A DNA stretch of 26,695 nucleotides from a virus. Of the stretch, positions 25,753 through 26,695 are shown piece after piece. Both the position numbers and the translations under genes were made by a program. Where the stretch lies: IMG/VR virus record IMGVR_UViG_3300046530_000365, positions 1 through 26,695 of that record. The stretch is one strand, 5' to 3'. Numbering within the stretch: position 1 is the stretch's first letter; each line of letters starts with the position of its first letter. The notes under the pieces were generated by a model. The model searched no databases. It was given only the letters and a program-made list of their open reading frames with translations, and had not been told where the DNA came from.

Positions 25753-26294
25753 CCTATCGCAACGTTGTTTCAGCAGTAGTTCGAGCCCTCGCGGCCGAGA
25801 CCATCAGTTCCGCCGGCGGCTGCGACTTTGAGCCAAAGGTGCAGTGTGCCAAGCAGAAGGGGGAGATCGTCGGCAAGGAGGCGGCGTTTCTCCAGGACTG
25901 CTGGGTGTTTGGTCGGCTGCACAAGGCGCTTAGCCCGGCGCACTGGCGCGCCCTGGTAGCGAAGTACTCCACCCACGAGGAGCGCAAGCACGGCGCGATA
26001 CTGGAGCTGCTGAATTCGGTGAGGTCGCCGGCGCCGAAACGGTTCCGCGAGTGTGCGGTGCTGACCTGGGCCATTCCGCAGGTTGCCGGTGTTGAGGGCA
26101 AACGTTCCGCCGCGGTGCTGCCTGCCGCCTGGTACGACATCACCAACTGGGACAATGACGGTAAGCCCGAGTCGACCCGGTACCGGTGGAGATCGACAAT
26201 CCGCAAAGCGTTGGATGACCAGGTGAACGAGGCGCTCACCGCGGCCCAAGAGCTGCTCGATGCAGAGGGCTTGATCGAAAGTCGAGCGGCGTAG
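25749..26294 (+). CDS. Q-position protein, possible late antiterminator
   Basis: A 181-residue protein directly after ninG, the place of the late antiterminator Q in lambda-like phages. Recognisable stretches are AAFLQDCWVFGRLHKALSPA, HWRALVAKYSTHEERKHGAI and the KRFRECAVLTWAIPQVAG segment, ending in an acidic helix. Similar proteins are common at this place in Pseudomonas phages. The antiterminator role is inferred from position and not from a motif; no zinc finger is evident. Translation is coupled to ninG by ATGA. Confidence 0.55.
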   Translation: MTYRNVVSAVVRALAAETISSAGGCDFEPKVQCAKQKGEIVGKEAAFLQDCWVFGRLHKALSPAHWRALVAKYSTHEERKHGAILELLNSVRSPAPKRFRECAVLTWAIPQVAGVEGKRSAAVLPAAWYDITNWDNDGKPESTRYRWRSTIRKALDDQVNEALTAAQELLDAEGLIESRAA

Positions 26295-26458
26295 CAAATA
26301 GCCATTGCAATGAATGAGAAAGTGAGAGAATATTTACCCATCCTGTCGATCTTGCGCGTTAGGGATTGACACTAAAAGCCCAGTCATAGCACTGGGCTTT
26401 TTTGTGGGTGAGTTGGAGGATATGCTGCGAGCCCTCACTCAAACGCAAGGATGAACTG
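26295..26458 (+). other. Intergenic stretch after the Q-position gene
   Basis: About 80 AT-rich bases precede the terminator, then about 55 bases lead to the DUF2513-like gene. TTGACA occurs at 26366-26371 but has no acceptable -10 at 16-18 bases. A late promoter could lie here but cannot be assigned. Confidence 0.3.
26374..26404 (+). terminator. Strong intrinsic terminator
   Basis: AAAGCCCAGT-CATAGC-ACTGGGCTTT forms a 10-bp stem, followed by TTTTTT. The A-run on the other side lets it act in both directions. It closes the nin/Q transcript and would be a natural target for antitermination before late genes. Confidence 0.9.
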
Positions 26459-26695
26459 ATGAAGCGCAATATTGATGCGGCAAGACAAATTCTCCTCGCC
26501 GTGCAAAATGAAGCATCTTCGGAAGGTGTCGACAGGCTCCACTTGGAGGGCATAGTGACCCAGCTGCTAGGGGTTAGTGCTGATGATTATTTTTACAATT
26601 TCAAACTTCTAGTCAATGATGGGTATCTGCTGCCTGATCATGGGACAATCCAGTTGACTTGGTCTGGGCATGACTTGCTAGACAGCATCGCTTAG
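26459..26695 (+). CDS. DUF2513-like protein, short
   Basis: A 78-residue protein resembling DUF2513: MKRNIDAARQILLAVQNEAS, YFYNFKLLVNDGYLLPD, then IQLTWSGHDLLDSIA and stop. Family members usually continue about 25 residues beyond the (T/S)W-x-GH-x-LD motif, so this copy is short at the C-terminus. A winged-helix-like fold is likely; the function is unknown. AAGGA lies seven bases before the ATG. It sits downstream of a strong terminator, so it needs antitermination or its own promoter. Confidence 0.7.
   Translation: MKRNIDAARQILLAVQNEASSEGVDRLHLEGIVTQLLGVSADDYFYNFKLLVNDGYLLPDHGTIQLTWSGHDLLDSIA

Noticed and set aside
26366-26371. TTGACA as the -35 of a late promoter.
   Set aside because: No acceptable -10 lies 16-18 bases downstream; the position falls in the terminator stem.
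1-26695. tRNA genes, CRISPR arrays, insertion sequences and an att core.
   Set aside because: None could be recognised. The integrase stop is at base 1, so the attachment site is presumably just outside the window.

Overview
The window is the early half of a temperate, lambda-like prophage or phage of a Pseudomonas (fluorescens/putida/syringae-type). The evidence is a mosaic of families typical of Pseudomonas prophages (integrase, DUF4224, ASCH, DUF4406, NdpA, YqaJ/RecT, DUF1654, DUF2388, NinB/NinG), moderately high GC, and nearly every gene preceded by a GGAG/AAGGA-type ribosome site or joined by an ATGA overlap. No structural, lysis or packaging genes are present, and no tRNA, rRNA or CRISPR was seen.

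Layout. (1) 1-15.9 kb is a leftward early operon driven by a clear promoter (pL, 16009-16037). In transcription order it holds a tiny very basic leader ORF (N-like position), small unknown genes, a structured gene-free stretch (about 14.68-15.17 kb), a coiled-coil protein, RecT annealase, YqaJ exonuclease, small genes, an NdpA nucleoid protein, a DNA cytosine methyltransferase with a nested second reading frame, a DUF4406 protein, an HNH endonuclease wedged into an ASCH-domain gene, a Cys-rich protein, a DUF4224 excisionase-position protein and the tyrosine integrase. Four rightward genes (3459, 6625, 7533, 9687) interrupt it and look like independently acquired morons. (2) 16.1-19.7 kb is accessory DNA between the two early promoters: a LexA-box-controlled DUF1654 gene, a divergent XRE regulator and small gene, a secreted DUF2388 protein, and a three-gene GHKL-ATPase / STAS-like / membrane coiled-coil cassette. 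Three near-identical hairpin terminators punctuate it. (3) 19.9-21.0 kb is the CI-type repressor with a small downstream gene, and the pR/operator region. (4) 21.0-26.3 kb is the rightward early operon: Cro/YdaS-like, YdaT-like, GIY-YIG-like, DnaT/O-like initiator with iteron-like repeats, DnaC-like loader, NinB, a small membrane protein, NinG and a protein in the Q position. A strong terminator and a DUF2513-like gene close the window.

Control logic. The same 17-bp operator (TTTAGC-N5-GCTAAA type) occurs at both pL and pR, overlapping -10 boxes with the same TAAATT sequence at the same 17-bp spacing. One repressor should therefore shut off both arms, as in lambda.

Most notable observations: an HNH endonuclease cassette that leaves behind the original 5' end of its target gene and supplies a synonymously recoded replacement; a 145-codon frame nested inside the methyltransferase with its own ribosome site; two paralogous leader hairpins with compensatory base changes; a family of hairpins placed directly before ribosome sites in the left operon; a duplicated promoter-like element before two small moron genes; and the GHKL/STAS cassette as a candidate prophage-expressed defence or switch module.
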